From: Methanothrix sp.
GTDB taxonomy: Archaea > Halobacteriota > Methanosarcinia > Methanotrichales > Methanotrichaceae
Direction of reading: 5' to 3'
Length of the DNA stretch: 64,000 bases
Assembly: GCF_024518575.1 (NCBI RefSeq)
Contig: NZ_JANIHG010000002.1
Location: 1 to 64,000 of the forward strand
Part shown: in pieces, positions 17,434 to 26,752 of the stretch
How positions within the stretch are numbered: the stretch's first letter is position 1
How the letters are laid out: each line of letters opens with the position of its first letter
The notes under the pieces: generated by a model
The model's input: the letters and a program-made list of their open reading frames with translations, nothing else
Databases searched by the model: none
Told to the model about the DNA's origin: nothing
Program-made: the position numbers and the translations under genes

Positions 17434-18174
17434 ATGATGAATATGAGGCTGTTGGTAAGTCCGATGAATCTGGAAGAGGCGATAGCTGCCCTGGAAGGCG
17501 GTGCAGACATAATCGATGTCAAGAACCCAAGGGAGGGCTCACTCGGGGCGAACTTTCCGTGGGCGATCAGGTCTGTGGTGGAGCTGGTCGCGGGAAGGGC
17601 GCCAGTCAGCGCCACAATAGGAGATCTTCCGTTCAAGCCCGGAACTGCGAGCCTCGCCGCCCTGGGCGCGGCAGTATCAGGCGCCGATTACATCAAGGCA
17701 GGCCTGCTGGGCGTGAGTGAGCCTGGGGAGGCGATCGAGCTTCTGAGGCCGATCGTGAGGTCTGTGAGGGATTTCGATTCGCGAAGGAAGATAGTGGCAG
17801 CAGCATACTCCGATTTCAGGAGGGCGGGCTCTCTCCCGCCATTGTCGCTTCCGGAGATAGCTGCCGAATGCGGAGCTGATGTTGTCATGGTTGATACCGC
17901 CGTAAAGGATGGAAGATCCACGCTGGAGTTCATGGCTGTGGATGAGCTGAAGATGTTTGTCGATTCAGCCCATGATCTTGGGCTCGAGGCCGCTCTGGCA
18001 GGAAACCTCGGGATTAAAGACCTTGATGCCATCAGAGCGGTATCTCCTGACATACTCGGGGTGAGGGGCGCGGTCTGTGGTGGCGACAGGAACAGCAGGA
18101 TCCGCGCGGAGCTCGTGAGGGCGCTGAAGAACTCGCTCGCAGGTGCATCTGAGGGCATGCCTGAACTGCTTTGA
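17434..18174 (+). CDS. mfnB: (5-formylfuran-3-yl)methyl phosphate synthase (MfnB)
   Basis: Condenses two glyceraldehyde 3-phosphates to the furan precursor of methanofuran. The 246 aa TIM-barrel protein shows LLVSPMNLEEAIAALEGGADIIDVKNPREGSLGA with the family's catalytic Lys (DVKNP), IKAGL near residue 90, and the late Lys-containing VDTAVKDGRST. Three ATGs in frame (17434, 17437, 17443) could start it; the third best fits the family N-terminus MxLLVSP. The TATA candidate TTAAATATG lies inside the divergent HisA-like gene. Confidence 0.93.
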   Translation: MMNMRLLVSPMNLEEAIAALEGGADIIDVKNPREGSLGANFPWAIRSVVELVAGRAPVSATIGDLPFKPGTASLAALGAAVSGADYIKAGLLGVSEPGEAIELLRPIVRSVRDFDSRRKIVAAAYSDFRRAGSLPPLSLPEIAAECGADVVMVDTAVKDGRSTLEFMAVDELKMFVDSAHDLGLEAALAGNLGIKDLDAIRAVSPDILGVRGAVCGGDRNSRIRAELVRALKNSLAGASEGMPELL

Positions 18175-18342
18175 TCGAGGATGCAGTTCCAGGCGTGCAC
18201 GACTGCTTGTGGTCTGCCTGTGATATTGGGTAATCGCAAAACTTCAGGCGATTCATAGCCATCAATCAAGATGTGGGGTGTCGGAGAGATTAGCTGATCT
18301 CTGCATATCGATCACGACACCACTACAGTTCCGACGAAGAGC

Positions 18343-18370
18343 ATCTTGCTCGAGCAAGATTGGTATATAC
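18343..18370 (+). promoter_or_regulatory. perfect 18-bp palindrome abutting the nadE TATA box
   Basis: ATCTTGCTCGAGCAAGAT (18343-18360) is self-complementary over all 18 bases. It is followed at once by TGGTATATAC, a TATA box about 30 bp before the nadE ATG, so the mRNA is nearly leaderless. A dimeric regulator bound to the palindrome would cover the BRE. The upstream gap from 18175 contains no gene I can support. Confidence 0.6.
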
Positions 18371-18394
18371 AAGAGATGCGCATATGCCGATCCG

Positions 18395-20014
18395 ATGAGA
18401 GCAGCTCTTCTCCAGATCAACACAACCGTTGGAGACCTCGAGGGCAACGCGTCTCTTATAAGAGAGGCGGTGGCGTCTCTAGATGTGGATCTGGCGATAA
18501 CCCCCGAGATGTCTCTGATGGGATATCCGCCGCGCGATCTCCTCCTGATGCCCGGCTTTGTGAATAAAGCATGGGATGTGCTGAGGAGGCTCGCGCTCGA
18601 TCTCAGGGGATCTCCGCCGGTGCTTGTCGGCATAGCGGAGCCGAACAGATCTGATACGGGGAGACCGCTCTTCAACTCCGCAGCTCTTCTCGCTGATGGG
18701 TCTGTGAGGCAGATCTTCCGCAAGACGCTGCTTCCAACATACGATGTATTCGATGAGGACAGATACTTTGAGCCTGCATCAGGGCCTCAGATGCTGAAAA
18801 TAAACGGGAGAACATTTGGAATCTCCATATGCGAGGACATCTGGAACGACCGGGACGTCTTCAGGCGCAGAAGGTACCACAGAGATCCTCTGGATGATCT
18901 GCGCGGAGCTGACTGTTTTATAAACATGTCAGCATCGCCTTTCACAGCAGGGAAGCATCTCAGAAGAGAGGCGATGCTCAGCAGCATCGCCCGCAAGTAT
19001 GGAGTCCCTGTTATCTATGTGAACCAGGTGGGAGGCAATGACGACCTGGTCTTCGACGGCAGAAGCTGCGCCTTTGCTCCTTCCGGAGAGCTGATGGCCA
19101 GAGCAGCGGCGTTTGCGGAGGATGTGCTCGTAGTGGACATCGATTCCGCCAGCGGTTATGTCTCCCAGGACGACTTCTCTCCCGAGTCAGAGATATGGAG
19201 GGCGCTGGTGCTAGGCACCAGGGATTACGTTCGAAAGTGTGGATTCAGATCCGCTGTGATCGGGCTATCCGGCGGCATAGACTCGTCTCTCACAGCAGCG
19301 ATCGCTGCTGAGGCGCTTGGCCCTGAGAATGTGACAGGAGTTCTCATGCCATCTCCTTACACGAGCAGAGAGAGCATCGAGGATGCAGTCGAGCTTGCAG
19401 GAAATCTCGGGATAAAGACGATCACGTTACCGATAGCTGAGATAATGGCAGCATATGAGCGCACACTTGAGCCGGTTTTCACGGGCCTTGAGCGGGATGT
19501 GACCGAGGAGAACATACAGGCGAGGATTCGCGGGAATATACTCATGGCGCTCTCGAACAAGTTCGGACACATCGTTCTCTCGACCGGGAACAAATCAGAG
19601 CTAGCGGTCGGTTACTGCACGATCTACGGGGATATGTCGGGTGGATTCGCGGTGCTCTCAGATGTCCCAAAGACGATGGTGTACAGGATAGCCAGATGGA
19701 TTAACAGAAGAAAAGCTGTGATCCCTGAGAGGGTCCTCGAGAAGGCGCCCTCTGCAGAGCTCAGGCCTGGCCAGAGGGATCAGGACACGCTGCCCCCCTA
19801 CGAGACCCTGGATGAGATCCTGCATAGGCACATAGAGCAGAGAGAGTCAGAGGAGGAGATCGTGAGCGCGGGTTTCGATCCTGAGCTGGTGAGATACGTG
19901 CTCAGGATGGTGAAAACCGCTGAGTTCAAGCGGAAGCAGGCGCCGCCCGGGATCAAGGTAACAGACCGCGCCTTCGGAAGCGGCTGGAGGATGCCGATAG
20001 CCTGCAGGATGTAA
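18395..20014 (+). CDS. nadE: glutamine-dependent NAD+ synthetase
   Basis: Amidates nicotinic acid adenine dinucleotide to NAD+ using Gln and ATP. The 539 aa protein has an N-terminal nitrilase-type glutaminase domain (Glu in TPEMSLMGYPPRD, Lys in FRKTLLPTYDVFDE, Cys in SICEDIWND). The C-terminal synthetase domain has PP-loop SGGIDSSLTAAIA near residue 290 and STGNKSELAVGY. ATG 18395 was chosen because the promoter TATA box lies 25-30 bp upstream and the glutaminase domain begins immediately; the longer frame from 18278 would cross the palindrome and TATA box. Confidence 0.95.
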   Translation: MRAALLQINTTVGDLEGNASLIREAVASLDVDLAITPEMSLMGYPPRDLLLMPGFVNKAWDVLRRLALDLRGSPPVLVGIAEPNRSDTGRPLFNSAALLADGSVRQIFRKTLLPTYDVFDEDRYFEPASGPQMLKINGRTFGISICEDIWNDRDVFRRRRYHRDPLDDLRGADCFINMSASPFTAGKHLRREAMLSSIARKYGVPVIYVNQVGGNDDLVFDGRSCAFAPSGELMARAAAFAEDVLVVDIDSASGYVSQDDFSPESEIWRALVLGTRDYVRKCGFRSAVIGLSGGIDSSLTAAIAAEALGPENVTGVLMPSPYTSRESIEDAVELAGNLGIKTITLPIAEIMAAYERTLEPVFTGLERDVTEENIQARIRGNILMALSNKFGHIVLSTGNKSELAVGYCTIYGDMSGGFAVLSDVPKTMVYRIARWINRRKAVIPERVLEKAPSAELRPGQRDQDTLPPYETLDEILHRHIEQRESEEEIVSAGFDPELVRYVLRMVKTAEFKRKQAPPGIKVTDRAFGSGWRMPIACRM

Positions 20015-20065
20015 GCACCGCCATACTCACGGGAGCGTCTTCAGGTCGAGATTTCTAACGCTCTC

Positions 20066-20587
20066 CTAAGAAATTGCCTCCCTGCAGCTCCTGCGGAAGG
20101 AGCACCTCACGCACCTCGCCCTCTCGTTGTGGTCTCTCTGAGCGCGTCTCATTCTGAGCGCGCGCCTCATACCATCCAGATTGTCAAGAACCTCGGCCCT
20201 GAGATCGTCGTCGAGCTCTATCCTGTAGCGCCTGTTCCTGTAGACGATATAGCCATAGGGAACATCTGTTCTGTAGAGATCCTCCATGATCATGCCGTAG
20301 GCTGCGAGCTGGAGCTGATGGCCCCTGTACGGCGCTTCAGCCGCGGAGCTCTTGACCTCGACAGGTATCAGATGCCTGCCCTCTTTTATTATGTAATCCG
20401 GCTTTCCTGAGAGCCGGTAGCGCTCAGAGCGCAGTATCTTTCCGGATCCGGATAGATCTGAGTAGATGGCATCTCCATCTGGAAGCCTGTACCTGAGGCG
20501 CAGAGATCTCGCGGCCGAGGATATCTTGATGGAGAGGAGCAGAGATGCTGCGCCAAGAGCGAAAAGGAGCGGCGCGATCTCATTCAT
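20066..20587 (-). CDS. Cas4/Dna2-like nuclease, C-terminal piece
   Basis: A 173 aa protein: a transmembrane helix (about residues 5-22), then the PD-(D/E)XK core with GKPDYIIKEG and IPVEVKSS, a QLAAYGMI helix, and a C-terminal CVRCSFRRSC triad typical of the Fe-S cluster of RecB/Cas4 nucleases. The first cluster Cys lies in the preceding gene (20580-20843). Its ATG (20587) is within ATGAATGA, overlapping the upstream stop, so the two halves are likely co-translated. No CRISPR adaptation genes are near, so it is a solo Cas4-like protein. Confidence 0.75.
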   Translation of the reverse strand: MNEIAPLLFALGAASLLLSIKISSAARSLRLRYRLPDGDAIYSDLSGSGKILRSERYRLSGKPDYIIKEGRHLIPVEVKSSAAEAPYRGHQLQLAAYGMIMEDLYRTDVPYGYIVYRNRRYRIELDDDLRAEVLDNLDGMRRALRMRRAQRDHNERARCVRCSFRRSCREAIS

Positions 20588-20843
20588 GAACAAACCATCC
20601 AATCGCTGACACGATCATCAGAATTGCTCCTGTGACTCTCAGGACGCCAGAGAGCCTCTCCAGATGATGGGATCTTGAGAGCGATTTGCCAGCCGCCCTG
20701 TGCATCTCCCTTCCGTCCCTCATCTCCCGGCGCATATGCCCTGACGGTCGCATCCCCATCCTGCTCTGATACCACGCCACAGGACAGTACGCATACTCGG
20801 CGATCTCAGATGCCGATATCCACTCCCTCTTCCGGCGGAACAT
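20580..20843 (-). CDS. Cas4/Dna2-like nuclease, N-terminal piece
   Basis: An 87 aa protein with WISASEIAEYAYCPVAWY near the N-terminus, the Cas4-type first Cys segment, then a basic GREMHR helix, and a C-terminal transmembrane helix (GVLRVTGAILMIVSAIGWF). A TATA box TTTATAAATA at about 20865-20875 implies leaderless translation from ATG 20843 (or GTG 20846). It complements the downstream piece, which supplies the nuclease core and the remaining Cys residues. Either one ancestral gene was split between two membrane helices, or this is a natural two-subunit form. Confidence 0.7.
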   Translation of the reverse strand: MFRRKREWISASEIAEYAYCPVAWYQSRMGMRPSGHMRREMRDGREMHRAAGKSLSRSHHLERLSGVLRVTGAILMIVSAIGWFVHE

Positions 20844-21310
20844 CACCTGTTGTGGTAGAATTGTTTATTTATAAAATTGTCGTCATGCCCAGATGCGCGG
20901 CTTGACATCTCGATATCCCCAGGATATGTGGAGCTCCAGAGCGCCGGAGGATATTGGTCCCCTCTGGAAACAACGAACTTGTCTCGAAACCATTTAAGCA
21001 GGATCTGAAGGCCGATGACTGCGATTGGAGAATGACTGCCTCTGAATCGATACACTGCCAATTTTGATGTGGCTTCAAAATGTGACCCGACTCAAGTAGC
21101 ACGAGTCACAGGCTCGAAGAACTGAGTGCGCTGCCGGGAATCAGCGTGCTCTCATGATGACGTATTGCATTCGTCTGAACTATGAGAACACCAGCGAATC
21201 ATGACTTAAATGCGGAATGTGTGTTGGGAGTTGGCACAGATCTGTTCCCGGGAGAGCGACAGAAACCGCCACGTTCTTTGTCCAATCGCATATGAGCAGC
21301 TCATAGTCAT
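20844..21310. other. 467-bp gap, no supported gene
   Basis: The left end carries the promoter of the Cas4-like pair. Around 21154-21215 there is a weak box C/D-like arrangement: ATGATGA (21154-21160), 14 nt, CTGA (21175-21178), then TATGAGA (21181-21187), but no convincing final D box. No tRNA and no coding frame with family similarity was found. Confidence 0.4.
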
Positions 21311-22471
21311 CTAACGCACAGCGCCCTTGACCTCGTCTACGATCTTCTCGAAAAGACCGGCTTTCCCATGATGCCTTTTGGTTTCCTCCTCCCCGAACTC
21401 CCTGGCGAGCTCCTCGAGGAGCTGGCGCTGTCTTGGTGTCAGTGATTTGGGTATCCTGACATTAGTTCTTACCAGAAGATCGCCCGTGCCAGATCCATGA
21501 AGCCTTGGCATGCCCTTTCCCTTTATCCTGAAGACAGAGCCGCTCTGCGTCCCGGGAGGGATCTTCAGACGAGCTCTACCATCAAGCGTCGGGACATCGA
21601 GCTCTGTGCCGAGAGCAGCCTGGGTCATGCTGATGTTCATCTCGTGGATGAGATCATCGCCATCCCTGAAGAATAGAGGATGCGGTCTGACATTGATGAA
21701 TATGTAGAGATCCCCTGGCTCTGCCTGTGTCCCCGGCGAGAACGGCGGCGCCTCTCCCTGACCCCTCAGCTTGAGGTGATGGCCTGTATCGACTCCCGGC
21801 GGGATCCTGACGTTTATCTTTCTGTACTTGCGAACTCTGCCTGATCCGCCACAGTCATCGCAGGGCGTCCCTATCACCTGACCCCTGCCGCCGCACTTCG
21901 AGCATGTCGTTGATGTCACGATCTGCCCGAACGGGGTCACCTGTGTTCTCGTTATCTGTCCTGTGCCGTGACAGCTCTGGCACCTCACCGGCGATGTCCC
22001 GGGCTTTGCGCCTGTGCCGGAGCATGTCCTGCAGACCTCTGTCCTGGGGACCTCGATCGTTGTCTCGAGACCTGATGCCGCCTGCTCAAGCGTTATCTCA
22101 AGATCATACCTGAGATCCCTTCCCCTCACAGGCCCGCGGCGGCCCCTGCCGAAGAAGAGATCGAAGATGCTGTCGGTGCCGAAGCCGAAGCCTCTGAACA
22201 GGTCCTCGAAGTCGACGGATCTGAAGAGGTCCTCCTGAGAGTACTGACCGATGCCGGCATGCCCGAACTGGTCGTACTGCCTGCGCTTCTCAGGATCCGA
22301 GAGCACAGCATACGCCTCAGAGATCTCCTTGAACCTCTCCTCTGCGTCGGGGGCGTCGGAGCGATCGGGATGGTACTTCATCGCCAGCTTCCGGTAAGCG
22401 CTCTTTATCTCCTTCTCAGTGGCGTTCCTGTCGACGCCCAGGATCTCGTAGTAATCCCTCTTCTCCGCCAC
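21311..22471 (-). CDS. dnaJ: chaperone DnaJ (Hsp40)
   Basis: A 386 aa type I J-protein. The J domain has the HPD motif ([20 protein letters not shown]), followed by a short G/F region. Four zinc-binding CxxCxGxG repeats ([36 protein letters not shown]) and the C-terminal substrate domains come next. It stimulates DnaK ATP hydrolysis. It starts 13 bp after dnaK as the last gene of the thermosome-grpE-dnaK-dnaJ run. The system is of bacterial type and is present in only part of the archaea. Confidence 0.97.
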   Translation of the reverse strand: MAEKRDYYEILGVDRNATEKEIKSAYRKLAMKYHPDRSDAPDAEERFKEISEAYAVLSDPEKRRQYDQFGHAGIGQYSQEDLFRSVDFEDLFRGFGFGTDSIFDLFFGRGRRGPVRGRDLRYDLEITLEQAASGLETTIEVPRTEVCRTCSGTGAKPGTSPVRCQSCHGTGQITRTQVTPFGQIVTSTTCSKCGGRGQVIGTPCDDCGGSGRVRKYRKINVRIPPGVDTGHHLKLRGQGEAPPFSPGTQAEPGDLYIFINVRPHPLFFRDGDDLIHEMNISMTQAALGTELDVPTLDGRARLKIPPGTQSGSVFRIKGKGMPRLHGSGTGDLLVRTNVRIPKSLTPRQRQLLEELAREFGEEETKRHHGKAGLFEKIVDEVKGAVR

Positions 22472-22484
22472 CCCAACCGCCTCT

Positions 22485-24332
22485 TCAGCGCTTCTCGTCG
22501 TTCACGACCTCGTAATCCGCCTCTACGGTCTTCCCGCCAGATGCAGATCCAGCTGTGGATCCTGTCGCAGACCCGCTCTGGCTCTGTGCAGCCCTCTGAT
22601 ACATGGCAGCTGAGAGCTCGTAAACAGCATTCTGGAGCTTCTCCATCTTGCTCTTTATCTCCTGGATATCCTTTCCAGAAAGCGCATCTCTGAGCTCTGA
22701 TATCGCCTTCTCGATCCTCTCCTTTTGATCGGACGTTGCCACATCTCCGGCTTCCTTCAGCATCTTCTCAGTCGTGTATATCAGGTTGTCAGCCTGGTTC
22801 CTGGTCTCGATCTCCTCCCTGCGCTTCGCATCCTCCTGCGCGTACCTCTCCGCCTCCTTGACCTTCTGCTCTATCTCCTCCTTGGAGAGCCTGTGCGGAG
22901 CTGTGATGGTGATCCTCTGCTCCTTCTTCGTAGCAAGATCCTTCGCAGAGACGTGGAGTATGCCGTTCGCATCTATATCGAACGTGACCTCTATCTGCGG
23001 AATACCCCGCGGCGCTGGCGGTATGCCCATGAGCGTGAATCTACCCAGGGAGATGTTGTCCTTTGCCAGAGGCCTCTCGCCCTGAAGCACATGTATCTCG
23101 ACGCTCGTCTGGTTGTCCGCAGCAGTCGTGAATATCTGGCTTTTCCTGGTAGGTATCGTGGTGTTCCTCTCGATCAGTTTAGTCATTATCCCGCCGAGCG
23201 TCTCCACGCCCAGAGACAGCGGCGTGACATCCAGCAGCAGTATATCCTTGACCTCTCCCGCGAGGACTCCGGCCTGGATCGCTGCGCCCATCGCGACGCA
23301 CTCCATCGGATCCACGCCGCGCTCGATATCCTTCCCCATGAAGCGTTTGACGAACTCCTGGACCGCAGGCATCCTGGTCGGGCCGCCGACGAGTATGATC
23401 CTGTCGATCTCGCTCCTGTCCAGCTTCGCATCGCTGAGCGCCTGCTCCATCGGGCCGCGACACCTCTCCAGGACGTCCTGTATCAGCTCCTCCAGCTTCG
23501 CCCTCGTTATCGTCATGTTCAGATGCTTCGGGCCGCTCGCATCCGCTGTTATGTATGGCAGATTTATAGTGGTCTGGAGCATGGATGACAGCTCGATCTT
23601 TGCGATCTCCACAGCTTCGCGGAGACGCTGCATCGCCATCGCGTCCCTGCGCAGGTCGATCCCTGTCTCCTGGCGGAACTTCTCGATGACGTAGTTGAGA
23701 AGCCTCTCGTCCATATCACGCCCGCCGAGCTGGGTGTCCCCGCTCGTCGAGAGCACCTCAAAGACCCCCTCGCCCATCTCCATGATCGTGACATCGAGCG
23801 TTCCTCCGCCGAGATCGAAGACCATTATCTTCTGATCTCCCTTCTTGTCGAGGCCGTATGCCAAAGCAGCAGCCGTGGGCTCGTTGATGATCCTCACGAC
23901 ATCAAGCCCTGCTATGGTGCCCGCATCCTTCGTTGCCTGACGCTGGTTGTCGTTGAAGTACGCCGGGACTGTGATTACAGCTTTCTCCACTTTTTCCCCC
24001 AGGAATGTCTCAGCATCCTGTTTGATCTTTCTCAGAATATGGGCGGATATCTCCTCAGGGGTGTACTCCTTCCCGAATACTTTGACCTTGTAATCGGTCC
24101 CCATCTTCCTCTTGATCCCTGTTATGGTCCCCTCAGGGTTTGTGATGGCCTGTCTCCTTGCCGGCTCTCCTACCAGCACCTGGCCATCTTTTGTGAATGC
24201 AACATATGATGGGAACGCTTTTCCGCCGAGGCTTGTTCCTTCAGCGCTCGGTATTATTGTAGGCCTTCCGCCAATAAGCACCGCAGCAGCGGAGTTGCTG
24301 GTCCCAAGATCTATGCCTATGATCTTCGACAT
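22485..24332 (-). CDS. dnaK: chaperone DnaK (Hsp70)
   Basis: A 615 aa Hsp70. The ATPase domain opens with [15 protein letters not shown], has the [14 protein letters not shown] signature and [15 protein letters not shown]. The substrate domain begins after [13 protein letters not shown], and a charged lid ends in a Ser/Gly-rich tail and [17 protein letters not shown] precedes the ATG. It works with the adjacent GrpE exchange factor and DnaJ. Confidence 0.98.
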   Translation of the reverse strand: MSKIIGIDLGTSNSAAAVLIGGRPTIIPSAEGTSLGGKAFPSYVAFTKDGQVLVGEPARRQAITNPEGTITGIKRKMGTDYKVKVFGKEYTPEEISAHILRKIKQDAETFLGEKVEKAVITVPAYFNDNQRQATKDAGTIAGLDVVRIINEPTAAALAYGLDKKGDQKIMVFDLGGGTLDVTIMEMGEGVFEVLSTSGDTQLGGRDMDERLLNYVIEKFRQETGIDLRRDAMAMQRLREAVEIAKIELSSMLQTTINLPYITADASGPKHLNMTITRAKLEELIQDVLERCRGPMEQALSDAKLDRSEIDRIILVGGPTRMPAVQEFVKRFMGKDIERGVDPMECVAMGAAIQAGVLAGEVKDILLLDVTPLSLGVETLGGIMTKLIERNTTIPTRKSQIFTTAADNQTSVEIHVLQGERPLAKDNISLGRFTLMGIPPAPRGIPQIEVTFDIDANGILHVSAKDLATKKEQRITITAPHRLSKEEIEQKVKEAERYAQEDAKRREEIETRNQADNLIYTTEKMLKEAGDVATSDQKERIEKAISELRDALSGKDIQEIKSKMEKLQNAVYELSAAMYQRAAQSQSGSATGSTAGSASGGKTVEADYEVVNDEKR

Positions 24333-24374
24333 GCTACCATCCCCTAAACATAATTATGCAATTAAGATTTAACC

Positions 24375-24911
24375 TTATCCACGTTTTGCGACAGCGACCT
24401 TCGATGTTCTTATCACCTTTGAGTGGAGCATGTAGCCCTTCTGGAACTCCTGGACCACGATCCCGTCCTCGGCCTCCTGGGATTCGACCTGCATCATCGC
24501 CTCATGCACAAACGGATCGAACCGCTTCCCCACAGCCTCTATCGGCTCCAGCCCCTCAGACCTCAGTATATCCAGAAGCTGATCATAAAGCGCCCTGGAT
24601 CCATCATCATGCTTCGCTGCCTGCTCCAGGCTGTCAAGGAAGACCAGGAGCTTTTTTATGATCGTCTCAGATGCGAACCTTGCGAACTCCTCTCTCTCTC
24701 TGGTGTTTCTTTTTATGACATTGTCCAGCTCAGCCGTACATCTCAACAGCTGTTCGAGCCGCTCATCTGCAAGCCTCTTTGCCTCTTCGAGCTCCTGCCT
24801 GAGTTTAACCAGTTCATCCATAGAAATTTCTTCAGAGGCGCCCTCAGCAGAAGCTGCTCCTCGGTCCTCCTCAGAACCATCAGTGATCTCATCTGAAGGT
24901 TCATCTGCCAT
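24375..24911 (-). CDS. grpE: nucleotide exchange factor GrpE
   Basis: A 178 aa protein: an acidic N-terminal region, a long dimerising helix (about residues 30-75), and the C-terminal beta domain with GKRFDPFVHEAMMQVE and VVQEFQKGYMLHSKVIRTSKVAV. ATG 24911 was chosen because GAAGGTGAG lies just upstream; an upstream TTG at 24926 adds five residues. It lies 31 bp after the thermosome gene and 42 bp before dnaK. Confidence 0.96.
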   Translation of the reverse strand: MADEPSDEITDGSEEDRGAASAEGASEEISMDELVKLRQELEEAKRLADERLEQLLRCTAELDNVIKRNTREREEFARFASETIIKKLLVFLDSLEQAAKHDDGSRALYDQLLDILRSEGLEPIEAVGKRFDPFVHEAMMQVESQEAEDGIVVQEFQKGYMLHSKVIRTSKVAVAKRG

Positions 24912-24942
24912 GACGCTCACCTTCAAAAGAGGATGTGACTGC

Positions 24943-26559
24943 TCACATCCTCGTGTAGTCGTGTGGACTCTGCCCTGGCTTCGGCTTGAGCTCCTCTCTC
25001 TTAGCAGCTATCACATCATCCACTCTGAGGACCATTGTGGCGGCTTCTGCAGCTGACTTCACCGCCTGTAGCTTGACCTTGAGGGGCTCCACGACGCCGC
25101 CATCGAGCATGTCCGCAGTGCCTCCGTTATGCACATCAACCCCATACGCTTTGAGGCCTGCACCATGCTTCGATCTCAGCGCGACAATGGTGTCTATCGG
25201 ATCGAGACCTGCGTTCTCGGCAAGCGTCTTGGGTATGACCTCGACTGCATCTGCAAATGCCTCCACCGCGAGCTGCTCCCTGCCGCTGAGCGTCGCAGCA
25301 TACTCCCTCATCCTCTCAGCGACCTCAACCTCAGGAGCGCCGCCGCCTGGGACGATCTTCCTGTAGGATAGCACATCACCGACGACCATCAGGGCATCGT
25401 TTAGGGCCCTCTCCATCTCATCCAGGAATACCTCAGATCCACCGTGGACGACGATGGTCACCGCCTTCGGATCCCTGCATCCCTCGATGAAGATCATATG
25501 CTTGTCCTTCTTGACCTTCCTGTCCTCCACGACCTTTGCGTGGCCGAGATCCTGTGGGGATGCCTGCATCGGATCGCCTATGACCCTCGCGCCTGTCGCA
25601 AGGGCGAGCATCTTCATATCCTCGTCCTTGACTCTGCGTGCAGCAAGTATGTTGTGCTTTGCCAGGAAATGCGATGCAGCAACGCCGATCCCCTTCTGGC
25701 ACAGCACCACATTTGCTCCGGCCTTTGCTAGAGCCTCCACCTGTGCCTCCAGGACCTTCTTCTCACCCTCCTTGAAGCTCCTGAGACCCTCGACCTCTGA
25801 GATCGTTATCTTCGCATCCGTTCCAAGCTTCTTCAGCTCTAAAGTCGCATCCAGCAGGGCGATCCTCGCATCCTCGACCTTTCTGGGCATCTCGGGGTTC
25901 AGGCGCTCAAGCTCCAGGACGATGCCGTGCACGAGCTCTGTGTCAGCCAGACTTCCGCCGGTGATCTTCACTATCTTCACCCTGTGCTCAACATCCACCT
26001 TCCCGTTGTCCTCTATGGCGAGAGCTGCATCAACCACAATATCCGCCAGCTTCTCCTTCATCGTCTCGATGCCCTTGCCCGTCATCGCGGTCATCGCTAT
26101 CTTTCTCAGCACGTCCCTGTTCTCCCTGGTCACCTCGAGCGACATGCTCTCGAGTATCTCGCTGGCCTTCGCCTCAGCTGTCTTGTATCCCTGAACTATC
26201 GTGGTGGGGTGGATGCCTTTGTCAAGAAGCGCCTCTGCCTTCTTCAGAAGCTCTCCCGCAAGGACGACGGCTGTTGTGGTCCCATCTCCCACCTCATCAT
26301 CCTGCGCCCTTGCGACCTCCACGATCATCTTGGCGACTGGATGCTCTATATCCAGCTCCCAGAGTATCGTGGCGCCATCGTTCGTGACCACCACATCTCC
26401 ATTGTTGTCCACCAGCATCTTGTCCATGCCCTTCGGGCCGAGGGTTGTTCTCACAGCCTCTGCCACCGCCCTCGCAGCTGTTATGTTTTTATGCTGGGCC
26501 TCGCGTCCCACATCACGCTTGGCTCCTTCCTTTAAAATGATGATCGGATAGCCGCTCAT
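24943..26559 (-). CDS. thermosome subunit (group II chaperonin)
   Basis: A 538 aa CCT/TCP-1 type chaperonin. Signatures include [52 protein letters not shown] and the C-terminal [15 protein letters not shown]. Two starts are possible: ATG 26559 or TTG 26568; I use the ATG. A consensus BRE/TATA lies upstream at 26615-26628. It leads the operon with grpE, dnaK and dnaJ, putting group II chaperonin and bacterial-type Hsp70 under one promoter. A miniature transposable element sits directly behind that promoter. Confidence 0.97.
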   Translation of the reverse strand: MSGYPIIILKEGAKRDVGREAQHKNITAARAVAEAVRTTLGPKGMDKMLVDNNGDVVVTNDGATILWELDIEHPVAKMIVEVARAQDDEVGDGTTTAVVLAGELLKKAEALLDKGIHPTTIVQGYKTAEAKASEILESMSLEVTRENRDVLRKIAMTAMTGKGIETMKEKLADIVVDAALAIEDNGKVDVEHRVKIVKITGGSLADTELVHGIVLELERLNPEMPRKVEDARIALLDATLELKKLGTDAKITISEVEGLRSFKEGEKKVLEAQVEALAKAGANVVLCQKGIGVAASHFLAKHNILAARRVKDEDMKMLALATGARVIGDPMQASPQDLGHAKVVEDRKVKKDKHMIFIEGCRDPKAVTIVVHGGSEVFLDEMERALNDALMVVGDVLSYRKIVPGGGAPEVEVAERMREYAATLSGREQLAVEAFADAVEVIPKTLAENAGLDPIDTIVALRSKHGAGLKAYGVDVHNGGTADMLDGGVVEPLKVKLQAVKSAAEAATMVLRVDDVIAAKREELKPKPGQSPHDYTRM

Positions 26560-26614
26560 TCCAGCCAAATCAACTCCTCCAAAGCCTGGCTGGGCTTAAA
26601 GCTGTTTGAGGTTC

Positions 26615-26636
26615 TATATAAATATTCCGAAAGCGG
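26615..26636 (-). promoter_or_regulatory. thermosome operon promoter
   Basis: On the minus strand the sequence reads CGGAATATTTATATA, a BRE followed by a near-perfect archaeal TATA box (TTTATATA, 26615-26622). Transcription would start near 26593, giving a leader of about 35 nt. The same CG-A-ATATTTATAT string occurs at about 57303-57317. The miniature element's 8-bp target duplication (26629-26636) begins 6 bp behind the TATA box. Confidence 0.75.
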
Positions 26637-26752
26637 TGCTGTGTTGAATAATTAAGAGCTCTAAGGCCGAGAGCTATCGATTTTTACTAGGATTGAAATT
26701 CGTATGAATCAGGCCTCTGCTATCGGATTCTCAAACATTATTCAACACAGCA
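26637..26752. mobile_element. 116-bp miniature inverted-repeat element (MITE), copy 1
   Basis: Terminal inverted repeats TGCTGTGTTGAATAAT (26637-26652) and its exact complement (26737-26752) are perfect over 16 bp. The 8-bp direct repeats GAAAGCGG flank it (26629-26636 and 26753-26760), a target-site duplication. There is no coding capacity. A second copy (57325-57440) has the same length, about 95% identity and a different 8-bp duplication. Mobilisation must come from a transposase elsewhere; 8-bp duplications occur in several IS families, so I do not assign one. Confidence 0.9.

Noticed and set aside
22725-23588. 287-codon plus-strand frame opposite dnaK
   Set aside because: Codon-bias artefact of the high-GC Hsp70 gene; composition (Arg/Leu/His-rich) is typical of antisense frames.
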